Below are positions 5,460 through 5,488 of a DNA stretch of 5,488 nt, in pieces. Source of the DNA: Burkholderiales bacterium (lineage in GTDB: Bacteria > Pseudomonadota > Gammaproteobacteria > Burkholderiales > UBA11063); assembly GCA_020697025.1 (NCBI GenBank), contig JAJFBO010000087.1, forward strand, positions 1-5,488. Direction: 5' to 3'. Below the pieces are notes generated by a model that made no database searches, was not told the origin of the DNA, and saw nothing but the letters and a program-made list of their open reading frames with translations. Position numbers and translations under genes: made by a program. How positions within the stretch are numbered: position 1 is the first letter of the stretch; every line of letters begins with the position of its first letter.

Positions 5460-5488
5460 TTGTTAATGGATTCACAATTAAGTATAAT
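5460..5488 (+). promoter_or_regulatory. Sigma70-type promoter at the window edge
   Basis: TTGTTA (5460-5465) and a perfect TATAAT (5483-5488) are separated by exactly 17 bp. The -35 matches TTGACA at four of six positions. Transcription would start about 7 nt beyond the window, so the next gene downstream of era may have its own promoter. An ATG at 5466 lies inside the spacer and has no Shine-Dalgarno sequence. If that ATG is the start of the next gene, this match would be coincidental. Confidence 0.5.

Noticed and set aside
5466..5488. Possible start of the next gene (ATG encoding MDSQLSI...)
   Set aside because: Only seven codons are visible, there is no Shine-Dalgarno sequence, and the ATG lies in the spacer of a good promoter. 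recO would be the expected neighbour in many proteobacteria, but nothing here identifies it.
1..5488. Neisseria-type DNA uptake sequences, CRISPR repeats, insertion sequences or toxin-antitoxin genes
   Set aside because: I looked on both strands and found no GCCGTCTGAA-type word, no regular repeat-spacer pattern, no transposase and no paired small genes.

Overview
This is an AT-rich bacterial chromosome segment that appears to be ordinary core genome. The organism is most likely a low-GC member of the Proteobacteria. Three things point that way: the lepB-rnc-era gene order, a type A RNase P RNA that aligns well with the E. coli molecule, and a tRNA-Arg(CCU) with an encoded CCA end. My best guess within the phylum is a betaproteobacterial, perhaps Neisseriales-like, lineage. 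That rests on the LepB N-terminal layout and the general look of the proteins, and it is inference only.

Left part (1-1581, + strand): a leader containing a strong stem-loop is followed by a MetQ/NlpA-family methionine-binding protein. ruvA (Holliday-junction recognition subunit) follows 8 nt later, and its ribosome-binding site overlaps the metQ stop codon. The two genes look co-transcribed although their functions are unrelated. ruvB and ruvC are not in the window.

Middle (1582-2800): tRNA-Arg(CCU) on the + strand has its own promoter. A Nudix hydrolase of the ADP-ribose pyrophosphatase type lies on the - strand, converging on the tRNA. Upstream of it, on the same strand, is rnpB, the RNase P RNA. 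rnpB and the next gene, lepB, are divergent and share a roughly 100-bp promoter region with two extended -10 elements facing away from each other.

Right part (2801-5488, + strand): lepB (signal peptidase I), rnc (RNase III) and era (GTPase for 30S assembly) form the classic cluster. era starts at a TTG that overlaps the rnc stop codon. The last 29 bases hold a good sigma70-type promoter (TTGTTA-N17-TATAAT) at the very edge.

The RNA-related products are connected. RNase P matures the 5' end of tRNAs such as the tRNA-Arg here. RNase III cuts the rRNA precursor, and Era acts on the 3' end of 16S rRNA. I found no mobile element, CRISPR array, defence system or toxin-antitoxin pair, and no sign of an undescribed system. 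The points worth a second look are small-scale: a MetQ without a lipobox, extra membrane segments in LepB, the rnpB-Nudix junction, and several start-codon decisions.
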